Part shown: positions 29,920-38,528 of the stretch, one piece after another
Numbering within the stretch: position 1 is the first letter of the stretch
Layout of the letters: each line of letters starts with the position of its first letter
Origin: Comamonas sp. BIGb0152
GTDB lineage: Bacteria; Pseudomonadota; Gammaproteobacteria; Burkholderiales; Burkholderiaceae_C
Direction: 5' to 3'
Assembly: GCF_024809975.1 (NCBI RefSeq)
Contig: NZ_JANUDY010000016.1
Coordinates: 1 to 41,980, forward strand
Length of the DNA: 41,980 nucleotides
The notes under the pieces: generated by a model
Database searches by the model: none
Seen by the model: only the letters and a program-made list of their open reading frames with translations
What the model was told of the DNA's origin: nothing
Made by a program: the position numbers and the translations under genes

Positions 29920-29972
29920 ATATCGGCCGCCACATCTACCTCGGGGCCCGAAATCTGCAGCGCTGGTGCCGC

Positions 29973-30491
29973 TCAGCCCACCAAGGGGTTGTCGTCCAGT
30001 TCGTTGTCCGTGGCCGGTGACTGGGCGCTGCGCGGAAACTGCTGCTCCAAATGGCGCGAGACCTGGCCGATGGCCGCCAGCAGTGCCTTTTCATACTGGC
30101 CGCTGCGCAAGTCGGTAGCCAAGCTCTCGACCATCGCCTGCCACTGGGGCCCGCTGACGCAGCGCGACACCGCCCGGTCAGCGACGATCTCAATCGCATG
30201 GTCGGTCAGCAGCAGGTAAATGAGCACGCCATTGTTGTGCTCGGTGTCCCAAACGCGCTGCTTGCCAAACTGCATCACCGCGCGCTCGCGTGCCGGGGCA
30301 TCGCGGCGGATGTAGCTCCAGGGCAGGGCACTTTCGACATAGACGCGGATCTGGCCGCTGTGCTTGGCCTCAGAAGCGGCAATGGCTTGCGCCAGGCGCT
30401 GGCGCGCGTCGTCGGGCAGGGCATGGGAGGCATCGCGTTCCAGAAAGCGGTGGCGCAGTTGCCGGCCCCAGCGTTGTAACCAATGGCCCAT
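29973..30491 (-). CDS. TPM-domain protein (soluble)
   Basis: The product is a 172-residue protein made almost wholly of a TPM domain, with no signal peptide and no obvious membrane segment. Recognisable parts are SGQIRVYVESALP, NGVLIYLLLTDHAIEIVADRAV and the C-terminal GQYEKALLAAIGQVS. TPM proteins are phosphatase-like or act in photosystem repair in plants; bacterial roles are unclear. The ATG shares one base with the stop of the preceding TPM gene (TGATG), so they are translationally coupled. A GTG at 30494 is an alternative start. Confidence 0.8.
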   Translation of the reverse strand: MGHWLQRWGRQLRHRFLERDASHALPDDARQRLAQAIAASEAKHSGQIRVYVESALPWSYIRRDAPARERAVMQFGKQRVWDTEHNNGVLIYLLLTDHAIEIVADRAVSRCVSGPQWQAMVESLATDLRSGQYEKALLAAIGQVSRHLEQQFPRSAQSPATDNELDDNPLVG

Positions 30492-31429
30492 CACCAGCTC
30501 CCCGAGGCGCCGCCGCCCCCAAAATTACCACCGCCGCCGGAGCCAAAGCCGCCTCCGCCACCTCGGCCTCCGCCAAATCCACCACCCCCAAAGCCGCCTC
30601 CGCCGCCAAAGCCTCCGCCACCACCGCCAATCGAGCTGCCCCCACGCATGGTGCCGGCCAGCAAGACCACAAACAGCGCGGCGACGCCAGCGCCAATGCC
30701 CAGCAGCACGCTCGACGTGAGCCAGGCCGCTACCAGGCCTGCTGCGCCGCCGGTGGCCAGCGAACCCAGCGCGCGGCCCAGCATGCTGCGCAACACGCTG
30801 CCGCCCACCATCACAAAGATGAAGAAGAACAGCAGCAGCTGCGCCGGGTCGTCGGGCAAGCCCGAGGCGGCCTGGTTGCCGGCTTTCGGGCTGGTACTGG
30901 GTGGCGGCAGCGCTTCGCCCTTGATCAAGGCGCCAATCTGGGCCACGCTGTCACCAATGCCGGCGGCAAAGTTGCCCGCCCGGAAGGCGGGTGTCATCGT
31001 CTGGTCAATGATGCGCGCGGCGCGCAGATCGGGGATCGCGCCTTCCAAGGTCTTGGCGACCTCGATGCGCATGCGCCGGTCGTCCTTGGCCACGAGCACC
31101 AGCAGGCCATCGCCCACGTCCTTGCGGCCAATCTTCCAGGTGCTGGCCACGCGCTGGGCATAGGCGGCAATGTCTTCGGGGCTGGTGCTGCGCACCATCA
31201 AGACCACCACCTGCGCGCCGGTATCGCGCTCCAGTGCCGTCAACTGGGCTTCGAGCTGTGCGGTCTCCTGCGCGCTCAAGGTGGCAGTCTGGTCGATCAC
31301 ATGGGCGCTGAGTGCCGGCACCGGCTGCACGGCGGCCAGCGCTGGTGCTGTGAGCCAGGGCAGCAGCACGGCCGCGACCAGGGCCAGCATCCAGGCCAGC
31401 CGTGGGCGCCAAGCGGGCATCCAGGCCAT
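30491..31429 (-). CDS. YgcG-type TPM-domain membrane protein with Gly-rich tail
   Basis: The product has 312 residues: a signal peptide (about 1-33, PALA before AVQP), a periplasmic TPM domain (about 38-190, with LERDTGAQVVVLMVRS and KDVGDGLLVLVAKDDRRMRIEV), one or two membrane segments (about 205-270) and a C-terminal glycine-rich tail (about 280-312, repeats of GGGGFGGGGG type). It forms a unit with lemA upstream (four-base gap) and a second TPM gene downstream. LemA-TPM pairs are widespread, yet the function is not established. The start is ATG 31429; the upstream extension overlaps lemA. Confidence 0.85.
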   Translation of the reverse strand: MAWMPAWRPRLAWMLALVAAVLLPWLTAPALAAVQPVPALSAHVIDQTATLSAQETAQLEAQLTALERDTGAQVVVLMVRSTSPEDIAAYAQRVASTWKIGRKDVGDGLLVLVAKDDRRMRIEVAKTLEGAIPDLRAARIIDQTMTPAFRAGNFAAGIGDSVAQIGALIKGEALPPPSTSPKAGNQAASGLPDDPAQLLLFFFIFVMVGGSVLRSMLGRALGSLATGGAAGLVAAWLTSSVLLGIGAGVAALFVVLLAGTMRGGSSIGGGGGGFGGGGGFGGGGFGGGRGGGGGFGSGGGGNFGGGGASGSW

Positions 31430-31433
31430 GCGC

Positions 31434-32036
31434 TTACTTCCGCTCAGACGAGAAGTCCACGGTCGGCGGCTGAGAGATCTGTGCCTCGTTCTGCACCGTG
31501 AAATTGGCCTTGGGCTGGTAGCCAAAGACCTTGGCGGTCAGGTTGGTGGGGAACTGGCGGGCCTTGATGTTGTAGGCCTTCACCGTGCCGATGTAGCGGT
31601 CACGCGCCACGGCAATGCGGTTTTCCGTGCCTTCCAGGGTGACTCGCAGATCGCGGAAGGCCTGGTTGGCTTTGAGCTCGGGGTAGCGCTCGGACACCAC
31701 CATCAGGCGCGACAAGGCGCTCGACAGCTCGCCCTGGGCCTGCTGGAACTTGTTGAAGGCCTCGGGGTTGTTCACCAGCTCGGGCGTGGCCTGGATCGAG
31801 GTGGCCTTGGCCCGCGCTTCGATCACCTTGGTCAAGGTGTCTTGCTCAAAGTTAGCCTCACCTTTGACCGAGGCCACGATATTGGGCACCAGGTCAGCGC
31901 GGCGCTGGTACTGGCTCAGTACCTCGCTCCAGGCGGCGGTGGACTCTTCGTCCAGCCGTTGAAAATCGTTGTAGCCGCAGCCCGTCAGTGCCAGCGCAGC
32001 GGCGGTCACCACCAGAAATCGTTTCCATGCGTTCAT
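31434..32036 (-). CDS. lemA: LemA family lipoprotein
   Basis: The product is a 200-residue LemA with a lipobox ALTGC (Cys20). The four-helix LemA fold is visible through AAWSEVLSQYQRRADLVPNI near residues 34-54, RYPELKANQAFRDL near 117-130 and ENRIAVARDRYIGTVKAYN near 137-155. AAGGAG lies upstream of the ATG. It heads the lemA-TPM-TPM unit on the minus strand. Confidence 0.92.
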   Translation of the reverse strand: MNAWKRFLVVTAAALALTGCGYNDFQRLDEESTAAWSEVLSQYQRRADLVPNIVASVKGEANFEQDTLTKVIEARAKATSIQATPELVNNPEAFNKFQQAQGELSSALSRLMVVSERYPELKANQAFRDLRVTLEGTENRIAVARDRYIGTVKAYNIKARQFPTNLTAKVFGYQPKANFTVQNEAQISQPPTVDFSSERK

Positions 32037-32166
32037 GAGGGCTCCTTGCCATGTTCAGAGCCGCCATTGTTACCCATCTGGCAGCGTCCCATTGTCAGCG
32101 ATTATTGACGGAATGAGGGGCTGAACACCCGCAGGCCGCGCCGGGCCCATGCAGTACGATGCCCGG

Positions 32167-32733
32167 ATGGACGATATTGTGAAACAAGCCATGGCCAAAT
32201 GGCCCAACGTGCCCGCCTGCTGGGGCTGGCTGGGCCTGGATGCGCGCGGCAACTGGTGGCTGCGCGATGCGCAGGCCCAGGCCAGCGGCGGCTTTGCCAG
32301 TGGCAAGCCGGGGGCCAAGGGCTCCCGGGTGGAGCACGAGAAACTCGCGCAGTTCATCGCCCGCAACTACCTGGCCGATGCGCGGGGCTGCTGGTATTTT
32401 CAGAACGGCCCGCAGCAGGTGTTTGTAGAGCTGGAGGCGACGCCCTGGATCTGGCGCGCGCAATGGCGTGATGAGACGCTGCAACTGCATGCCCATACCG
32501 GCGATGTGCTGGCGCTGACGCAGGTGCGGGCGGTGCTTACCGATGAGCAAGGCGCCGTCTACCTGAACACCGCCCAAGGCCTGGGCATGGTGCATACGCA
32601 GGATGTGCTCGATGTGTCGCAGGCGCTGGAGCGGGGCTTGTTGCCGCAGCCCGCTGAGCTGAGCAGTGCGCAGCTGGAGGCGCAATTTGGCTTTGTGCGC
32701 TCACCCGCCGCACTGGATGCAGCCAAGCCCTGA
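32167..32733 (+). CDS. Conserved hypothetical protein
   Basis: The product is a 188-residue protein without signal peptide or membrane segment. It is rich in Trp, with MDDIVKQAMAKWPNVPACWGWLGLD at the start and GCWYFQNGPQQVFVELEATPWIW in the middle. I recall similar proteins in Comamonadaceae annotated only as a domain of unknown function, but cannot name the family with certainty. ATG 32167 starts the conserved-looking part; ATG 32149 adds six residues. No clear ribosome site is seen. Neighbours (lemA divergent, cytochrome convergent) give no hint of function. Confidence 0.65.
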   Translation: MDDIVKQAMAKWPNVPACWGWLGLDARGNWWLRDAQAQASGGFASGKPGAKGSRVEHEKLAQFIARNYLADARGCWYFQNGPQQVFVELEATPWIWRAQWRDETLQLHAHTGDVLALTQVRAVLTDEQGAVYLNTAQGLGMVHTQDVLDVSQALERGLLPQPAELSSAQLEAQFGFVRSPAALDAAKP

Positions 32734-32784
32734 GCATTGAAGCGGGGCGCGCACTCGCTGCCCCACTACCATCACCACTCTTCG

Positions 32785-33669
32785 TTACTGGGCCTGCTCC
32801 ACCATGTACTGCACGGCGGCATGGATCTCTTCGTCCGATGCGCTGGAGCCGCCACGTGGTGGCATGGCGCCCTTGCCGCTGATGGCGATCTTCACCATGC
32901 TGTCGATGCCTTGGGCAATATAAGGTGCCCAGGCGGCCTTGTCGCCAAACTTTGGGGCTCCGGCCACGCCGGCTGCATGGCAAACAAAACAGGCCTTGTC
33001 ATACAGGGCCTTGCCATTGACGGCGGTGTTGGCAGCAGCAGCGGCAGGCGCAGCGGCCACAGCAGCGGTGGCTGCAGCCGGCTCGGCAGCTGCTGTAGCA
33101 GGCGCAGTGGCCGCTACCGGCGCAGCAGCAGGCTGGGCGGGGGCAGCACTGCCCGCATCGGCACTGGCGGCAGCGGGGCGCTGGGGCTCATCAAACTTGG
33201 CGCCCGCTGCGTTGGCCATGTACACCACGCCGCGTGCGATTTCGGTGTCTTCAAAGTCGCCGCCGCCTTGCGGGGCCATGGCGCCCTTGCCAGCGATGGA
33301 GGAGTGCACCAGCGCTTCCAAGCCGGTCTTGATGCGCGGTGCCCAGGCAGCGGCATCTTCAAACTTGGGGGCGCCGGCAGCACCACTGGCATGGCAGGCA
33401 GCGCATTGGGCCTGGTAGACCTCCTGGCCGGACTTGAGGGGGCGGTTGGCATCGCGTATCTCGACCGAGCCCACCTTTTGCAAGCGCGCAGCGATGGAGG
33501 CGGGCGCATCGGCCGCACCGGAGGCGGGTTTGTTGGCTGCGGTGACATACATCACCAGGCCAATGATGGCGAAGACGGGAACCACAAAAGCGAATATCAC
33601 CGTCCACAAAAATTGTTTGGGTGATTTGACGGGGCCTGTATGTGCTTCTTCTTGCTGGATGTCGCTCAT
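32785..33669 (-). CDS. Membrane-anchored diheme cytochrome c (c5 family)
   Basis: The product has 294 residues: an N-terminal membrane anchor (about 19-43), then two cytochrome c domains. Heme 1 is bound at CAACH (89-93) with Met131 in GKGAMAP; heme 2 at CFVCH (227-231) with Met269 in GKGAMPP. The domains share the pattern GAPKF-D-AAWAP and GKGAM-P-GG, so they arose by duplication. An Ala/Pro-rich flexible linker (about 164-216) joins them. It probably shuttles electrons in the periplasm, perhaps to an oxidase; no partner is adjacent. GAGGAAG precedes the ATG. Confidence 0.92.
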   Translation of the reverse strand: MSDIQQEEAHTGPVKSPKQFLWTVIFAFVVPVFAIIGLVMYVTAANKPASGAADAPASIAARLQKVGSVEIRDANRPLKSGQEVYQAQCAACHASGAAGAPKFEDAAAWAPRIKTGLEALVHSSIAGKGAMAPQGGGDFEDTEIARGVVYMANAAGAKFDEPQRPAAASADAGSAAPAQPAAAPVAATAPATAAAEPAAATAAVAAAPAAAAANTAVNGKALYDKACFVCHAAGVAGAPKFGDKAAWAPYIAQGIDSMVKIAISGKGAMPPRGGSSASDEEIHAAVQYMVEQAQ

Positions 33670-33721
33670 GGCTTCCTCAAGTTCTCGGGGGCTTGTTGTT
33701 CATCGTGCAGAGGCCAAAATC

Positions 33722-33750
33722 ATTATATAGACGGGTCTTTTTGCATGGCC
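33722..33750 (-). promoter_or_regulatory. Possible promoter of the cytochrome c gene
   Basis: On the minus strand a perfect TATAAT (plus 33722-33727) lies about 53 bases before the cytochrome start codon. The -35 region is poor (GGCCAT at 17 bases). The region is otherwise unremarkable. Confidence 0.4.
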
Positions 33751-33800
33751 TCCGGGCAACTACCTGCAGGCAATCAGCCACACTTGCGGCGCGGGCGCAT

Positions 33801-33836
33801 AAAAAAATGGCTTGCCAGCAGGTCTGGCAAGCCATT
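33801..33836 (-). terminator. Terminator of the RND efflux operon
   Basis: AATGGCTTGCCAG (33806-33818) and CTGGCAAGCCATT (33824-33836) form a perfect 13-bp stem with a five-base loop. On the minus strand it ends in seven T (plus-strand A 33801-33807), directly after the outer membrane channel gene. Confidence 0.92.
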
Positions 33837-33862
33837 GTGGGGCCGCAGTCGCGGGCAGCAAC

Positions 33863-35302
33863 CTATGGTTTGCCAGCAGTCGGGGCCGCCTGAGCGACAG
33901 TGTCAGCAGGCGCTGCATCGGTCCAGCCGCCACCCAGGGCCTTGTACAAGCCCACCTGGTTTTGCAACTGGGTCAGGCGCACTTGCACCACGGCTTGCTG
34001 CAGGCTGAACAGCGAACGCTGGGCATCGAGCAGGTCCAGGTAGCTGGCCACGCCGTTCTTGTAGCGCAGGTCCGACAGCTTCAGGCGTGCCGATTCAGCC
34101 TCGACCTGGGCCTGCTGCGATTGCAGCTGGTCGGCCAGGGTCTGGCGGCTGACCAGGGCGTCGGACACCTCCCGGAACGCGGTCTGGATGGCCTTCTCAT
34201 ACTGCGCAGCCGCAATCTGGGTCTGCACTTGCGCCACTTCCAGGTTGGCCTGGTTGCGCCCGGCGTTGAAGATCGGCAGGTACAGCGAAGGCGCGATCGA
34301 GAAGCCCTTGGACTTGGAGTCGAACAGATCGGACAGCTCGGAGCTGGCAAAGCCAGCGCTGGCGGTCAGCGAGATGGCCGGGTAGAACAGCGCGCGTGCC
34401 GCGCCAATGTTGGCGTTGGCGGCGATCATGGTCTGCTCGGCCTGGCGCAGGTCGGGGCGGCGCAGCAACAGGTCCGAGGGCAGACCCGCTGGCACATCGG
34501 CCATCACGGGCAGATCGGTCAGGCGCTTGCCCTGCAGGCTGGTCAGCAGCTCGGCGGGGGGCGTCTGGCCCAGCAGCAAGGTCAGGGCGTTGACGTCCAG
34601 CGCACGCTGGCGCAGTTGCTGGGCCAAGGTGGCCTTGGCGTTTTCGGTCAGCGACTGGGCCTGGCGGTAATCCAGCTCCGAGGCCACACCCGCATCCAGG
34701 CGCAGCTTGGACAGCTTGATCGATTCTTCGCGTGTCTCCAGAGTACGGCGCGAGATGTCGATCAGCTCCTCATCGGCCTGCAAAGTCAGCCAGGCATTGG
34801 CGACCGAGGCCACCAGGCTGATCTGGGCAGACTTGCGGCCTTCTTCGGTGGCCAGGTACTGGGCCAGGGCTTGCTCCTTGAGACTGCTGATGCGGCCAAA
34901 GAAGTCGATCTCCCAGCTCTGGATGCCCACGCCCACGCTGAACGCGTTGCCATAGCCGCCAGTGATCTGGCTGCGCTGGCGCGAAGCCGAGCCGGAGACG
35001 CCCACTTCCGGAAAGCGCTGGGCGTCCTGGATCTGGTAGAGCGCGCGGGCCTGGGCAATATTGAGCACCGCCACGCGCAGGTCGCGGTTGTTGTCCAGCG
35101 CGGTTTGGATCAGCTGCTGCAGCCGCGTATCGCTGAAGAAGTTCTGCCACGCAATATCGGCAGCGGCTTGCTGCGTTTGCTCGGTGGCCACCGGGTACTG
35201 CACGGCCACCGGGGATGCTGGCCTGTCCAGGGATGGAATCAGCGAGCAGCCCGAGGCCAGCAGGGCCGCAGCCAAAACGGTTGGGATCAGTTTCTTATTC
35301 AT
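33863..35302 (-). CDS. Outer membrane channel of an RND efflux pump (OprM/NodT family)
   Basis: The product is a 479-residue TolC-like lipoprotein. The lipobox is LLASGC with Cys19. Two related halves carry the typical segments IAWQNFFSDTRLQQLIQTALDNNRDLRVAVLNI (first half) and QIAAAQYEKAIQTAFREVSDAL (second half), plus RRPDLRQAEQTMIAANANIGAARALFYP. It would form the trimeric exit duct for the pump encoded upstream. AAAGGAACC precedes the ATG, which overlaps the end of the RND gene by eight bases. Confidence 0.94.
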   Translation of the reverse strand: MNKKLIPTVLAAALLASGCSLIPSLDRPASPVAVQYPVATEQTQQAAADIAWQNFFSDTRLQQLIQTALDNNRDLRVAVLNIAQARALYQIQDAQRFPEVGVSGSASRQRSQITGGYGNAFSVGVGIQSWEIDFFGRISSLKEQALAQYLATEEGRKSAQISLVASVANAWLTLQADEELIDISRRTLETREESIKLSKLRLDAGVASELDYRQAQSLTENAKATLAQQLRQRALDVNALTLLLGQTPPAELLTSLQGKRLTDLPVMADVPAGLPSDLLLRRPDLRQAEQTMIAANANIGAARALFYPAISLTASAGFASSELSDLFDSKSKGFSIAPSLYLPIFNAGRNQANLEVAQVQTQIAAAQYEKAIQTAFREVSDALVSRQTLADQLQSQQAQVEAESARLKLSDLRYKNGVASYLDLLDAQRSLFSLQQAVVQVRLTQLQNQVGLYKALGGGWTDAAPADTVAQAAPTAGKP

Positions 35303-38300
35303 GGTGGGTTCCTTTCCCCACATTGGCAGACAGCACAGCGTCATGGCCACGGTCAGGGGACTGCGGCGCGGGCGGGCTGCCCTGCGGTCCCTTGTCCTGT
35401 CCGCCCTTGCGGCCGAACAGGCGGAAGACCTCGACAAAGAACACGGGCACCAGGAACACGGCCAGGAAGGTGCCGATGATCATGCCCCAGAACACGCCGG
35501 TGCCGATCTCGTGCTGGCTGACCGCACTGGCGCCAGAGGCGATGTACAGCGGCACCACGCCCAAGATGAAGGCCAGCGAGGTCATCAAGATGGGGCGGAA
35601 GCGCAGGTGACCGGCTTCAAGCGCGGCATCGAGCGCACTCATGCCCTGGTCATGCAGGTCCTTGGCGAACTCCACAATCAAGATGGCGTTCTTCGCTGAC
35701 AAGCCGATCACGGTGATCAGCGCCACCTGGAAGTAGATGTCATTGGGCATGCCACGCAGGTGCATACCAGCAACCGCGCCCAACACACCCAGAGGCACCA
35801 CCAGCAGCACGGCCAGCGGTATGCTCCAGCTCTCATACAGTGCAGCCAGGCAGAGGAACACCGCCAGGATCGAGAAGGCGTAGAGAATCATGCCCGACGA
35901 GCCGGCTTTCTTCTCATCCAGCGACTGGCCAGTCCACTCATAACCAAAGCCTTGGGGCAGCTCGGCAGAGAGTTTTTCCATCTCGGCCATCGCGTCACCG
36001 GTGGTGTAGCCGGGCTTGGCCTGGCCGGTGATGCTCATCGAGGGATAGCCGTTGTAGCGCGACATCTGCATCGGGCCGGTGATCCACTTGGCGGTGACCA
36101 GGGTCGAGAGCTCGACCAGCTTGCCATCGGCATTGGGCACCGTCAGCTTCAGCACGTCTTCTGGCTGCATGCGGGTGGCTGCGTCGGCCTGGATGGTGAC
36201 GCGCTGCATGTAGCCATTGTTCGGGAAGTCGCTGGAGTTGCTCGAACCCAGGGCCGTCGACAAGGTCGTGGCGATGTCGCCCATGCTGACCTTTTGTGCA
36301 TACACCGCGTTGCGGTTGATATCCACCTGCCACTGCGGCGCATCGTCCACACCATCAAAACGCATACCCGTCAGTATGTCGTTTTTGCTGGCCTTGGCGA
36401 TCAGGTCATTGCGGGCCTTGAGCAGTTCTGCATGGCCGTGGTTGCCCCGGTCTTGCAGACGGAAGGTAAAGCCATCGCTGTTGCCCAGCTCCGAGATCGA
36501 CGGGGGCACCAGGGTGTAGATGAAGCCATCGCGCAGGCTCATCATCGCGCCCATGGCGCGGCCGGCGAACGACGAAGCATCCGAGCCGGGTGTCGTGCGT
36601 TCGGACCAGTCCTTGAACACGGTAAAAGCCAGACCCATGTTCTGCGCTTGACCGGCAAAGCTGAAGCCCAGAATGCTGACGATGTTGGCCGTCTCCGGTT
36701 GCGCCAAGGCAAAGTCTTCCAGCTGCTTCATGGTCTCGCTGGTGCGCTCCTGGGTGGCACCCGGGGGCAGCTGAACCAGCGATATCACGTAGCCCTGGTC
36801 TTCGACCGGCAAGAAGGCGGTGGGCAGGGCCTTGAAGCCGAACACCACACCGACGATCACCGCCGCATAGACCAAGAAGGCCAGGAAGGTGCGCTTGACC
36901 ACGCCCACCAAGGTCTTCTGGTAGCCCTTGGTGGCCTTGCCGAACATGCGGTTGAACCAGTTGTAGAAGGGGCCGAGCAGGCCGGTCTTCTTGTCATGTG
37001 CATGGCCCTTGGGAATGGGCTTGAGCATGGTGGCGCACAGCGCAGGCGTCAGGGTCAGCGCGAAGAAGCCCGAGAAGAAGATCGAGATCGCCATCACCAG
37101 CGAGAACTGGCGGTAGATATTGCCGGTAGCGCCCGAGAACATGGCCAGCGGGATGAACACCGTCACCAGAATCACGGTAATACCGACCACAGCACCCTGG
37201 ATCTGGCCCATGGCCTTGATGGTCGCGTCCTTGGGTGATAAGCCCTCTTCGGACATGATCCGCTCGACGTTCTCCACCACCACAATCGCATCGTCCACGA
37301 CGATACCAATCACCAGCACCATCGCGAACATCGACAAGATGTTGATGGTCAGCCCCACGCTGTACATCACCGCAAAGGCGCCGAGCAGCGCAATAGGCAC
37401 CACGATGGTCGGGATCAAGGTGTAGCGGATGTTCTGCAAGAAGATCAGCATCACGATGAACACCAGCACGATGGCTTCGAGCAGGGTGTGCAGCACTTTT
37501 TCAATCGAGATCTTGACGAACTTCGAGGTGTCATACGGCGCGGCCCACTTCACGCCCGCAGGCAGGAAAGATTCGAGCTCGTCCATCTTGCTGTAAACCT
37601 CTTTGGCGGTCGCCATCGCGTTCGCGGTCGAGGTCAGCTGCACCGCCAGCGCCACGGCGGGCTTGCCGTCCAGGCGCGAGTTGGTGGCATAGCTTTCAGC
37701 GCCCAGCTCCACGCGGGCCACATCCTTGAGGCGCACGGTTGAGCCGTCCGAGTTGGAGCGCAGCACCACCTCGCCAAACTCCTCAGGCGTGGACAGCTGG
37801 CCCGGCACGACGATGGTGGCATTCATCATGGTGCCTGGCAGGCTCGGCGTATCGCCCAGCGCGCCGCCGGAGATCTGCTGGTTCTGCGCGGCAATGGCGG
37901 CATTGATCTGCGCGATCGACATGTTGTAGCCCTGCAGCTTGGCCGGATCGACCCAGACGCGCATGGCACGGCCGGACGCAAACAGCTGGGCCTTGCCCAC
38001 GCCGTTCAGACGCTGGATTTCTGGCACCACATTGCGGTTGACGTAATCGGAGATTTCGTCACGCGAGGTCTCGCCGGTGTCTGACTGGAAGGTCAGAATC
38101 ATCAGGAAGTTGCTCATCGACTTGTCGACGCGCACCCCCAGTGATTGCACGATGCTGGGCAGGCGCGGCGTGGCGCGTGCCAGCCGGTTTTGCACATCCA
38201 CCTGGGCCAGATCGGGGTTGGTGCCAGGCTCGAAGGTCACGGTCAACTCGCCGCTGCCGGTGGCAGAGGCGGAAGACGACATGTACATCAGGCCTTCGGC

Positions 38301-38513
38301 GCCGTTGATCTCGCGCTCGATCAGCTGCAGCACCGAATCGGTCAGGGTTTGCGCCGTCGCGCCAGGGTAGGCGGCCGTTACCGTGATGGTAGGCGGCGCC
38401 ACGCTCGGGAACTGCGCCACCGGCAGTCGGGTAATGGACACGATACCTGCGAGGACCACGAAGATCGCGATCACCCAGGCAAAAATCGGTCTATGGATAA
38501 AGAACTTTGACAT
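35295..38513 (-). CDS. RND multidrug efflux transporter, HAE1 (AcrB/MexB) family
   Basis: The product is a 1072-residue inner-membrane pump. It starts with the family sequence MSKFFIHRPIFAWVIAIF and has twelve membrane helices with two large periplasmic loops. The proton-relay acids are in GIVVDDAIVVVENVER (near residue 405) and the relay lysine in GLSAKNAILIVEFAKDL (near 945). The motif FFQNIRYTLIP-like (IFLQNIRYTLIPTIVVPIALLG) is also present. It lies 15 bases after the adaptor gene and overlaps the channel gene. The sequence is closest to AcrB/MexB/TtgB pumps, which export diverse hydrophobic compounds. Confidence 0.96.
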   Translation of the reverse strand: MSKFFIHRPIFAWVIAIFVVLAGIVSITRLPVAQFPSVAPPTITVTAAYPGATAQTLTDSVLQLIEREINGAEGLMYMSSSASATGSGELTVTFEPGTNPDLAQVDVQNRLARATPRLPSIVQSLGVRVDKSMSNFLMILTFQSDTGETSRDEISDYVNRNVVPEIQRLNGVGKAQLFASGRAMRVWVDPAKLQGYNMSIAQINAAIAAQNQQISGGALGDTPSLPGTMMNATIVVPGQLSTPEEFGEVVLRSNSDGSTVRLKDVARVELGAESYATNSRLDGKPAVALAVQLTSTANAMATAKEVYSKMDELESFLPAGVKWAAPYDTSKFVKISIEKVLHTLLEAIVLVFIVMLIFLQNIRYTLIPTIVVPIALLGAFAVMYSVGLTINILSMFAMVLVIGIVVDDAIVVVENVERIMSEEGLSPKDATIKAMGQIQGAVVGITVILVTVFIPLAMFSGATGNIYRQFSLVMAISIFFSGFFALTLTPALCATMLKPIPKGHAHDKKTGLLGPFYNWFNRMFGKATKGYQKTLVGVVKRTFLAFLVYAAVIVGVVFGFKALPTAFLPVEDQGYVISLVQLPPGATQERTSETMKQLEDFALAQPETANIVSILGFSFAGQAQNMGLAFTVFKDWSERTTPGSDASSFAGRAMGAMMSLRDGFIYTLVPPSISELGNSDGFTFRLQDRGNHGHAELLKARNDLIAKASKNDILTGMRFDGVDDAPQWQVDINRNAVYAQKVSMGDIATTLSTALGSSNSSDFPNNGYMQRVTIQADAATRMQPEDVLKLTVPNADGKLVELSTLVTAKWITGPMQMSRYNGYPSMSITGQAKPGYTTGDAMAEMEKLSAELPQGFGYEWTGQSLDEKKAGSSGMILYAFSILAVFLCLAALYESWSIPLAVLLVVPLGVLGAVAGMHLRGMPNDIYFQVALITVIGLSAKNAILIVEFAKDLHDQGMSALDAALEAGHLRFRPILMTSLAFILGVVPLYIASGASAVSQHEIGTGVFWGMIIGTFLAVFLVPVFFVEVFRLFGRKGGQDKGPQGSPPAPQSPDRGHDAVLSANVGKGTHHE

Positions 38514-38528
38514 TCCGCTGTGTCCTGT

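Noticed and set aside
30510..30650. Repetitive GCC/CCG-rich stretch that might be taken for a repeat array
   Set aside because: It encodes the glycine-rich tail of the TPM protein and has no regular spacers, so it is neither CRISPR nor an intergenic repeat.
30290..31501. Long plus-strand frames opposite the TPM gene, with Pro-rich repeats
   Set aside because: The repeats are the reverse of codons for the glycine-rich tail of the TPM protein. No ribosome site or family similarity is visible.
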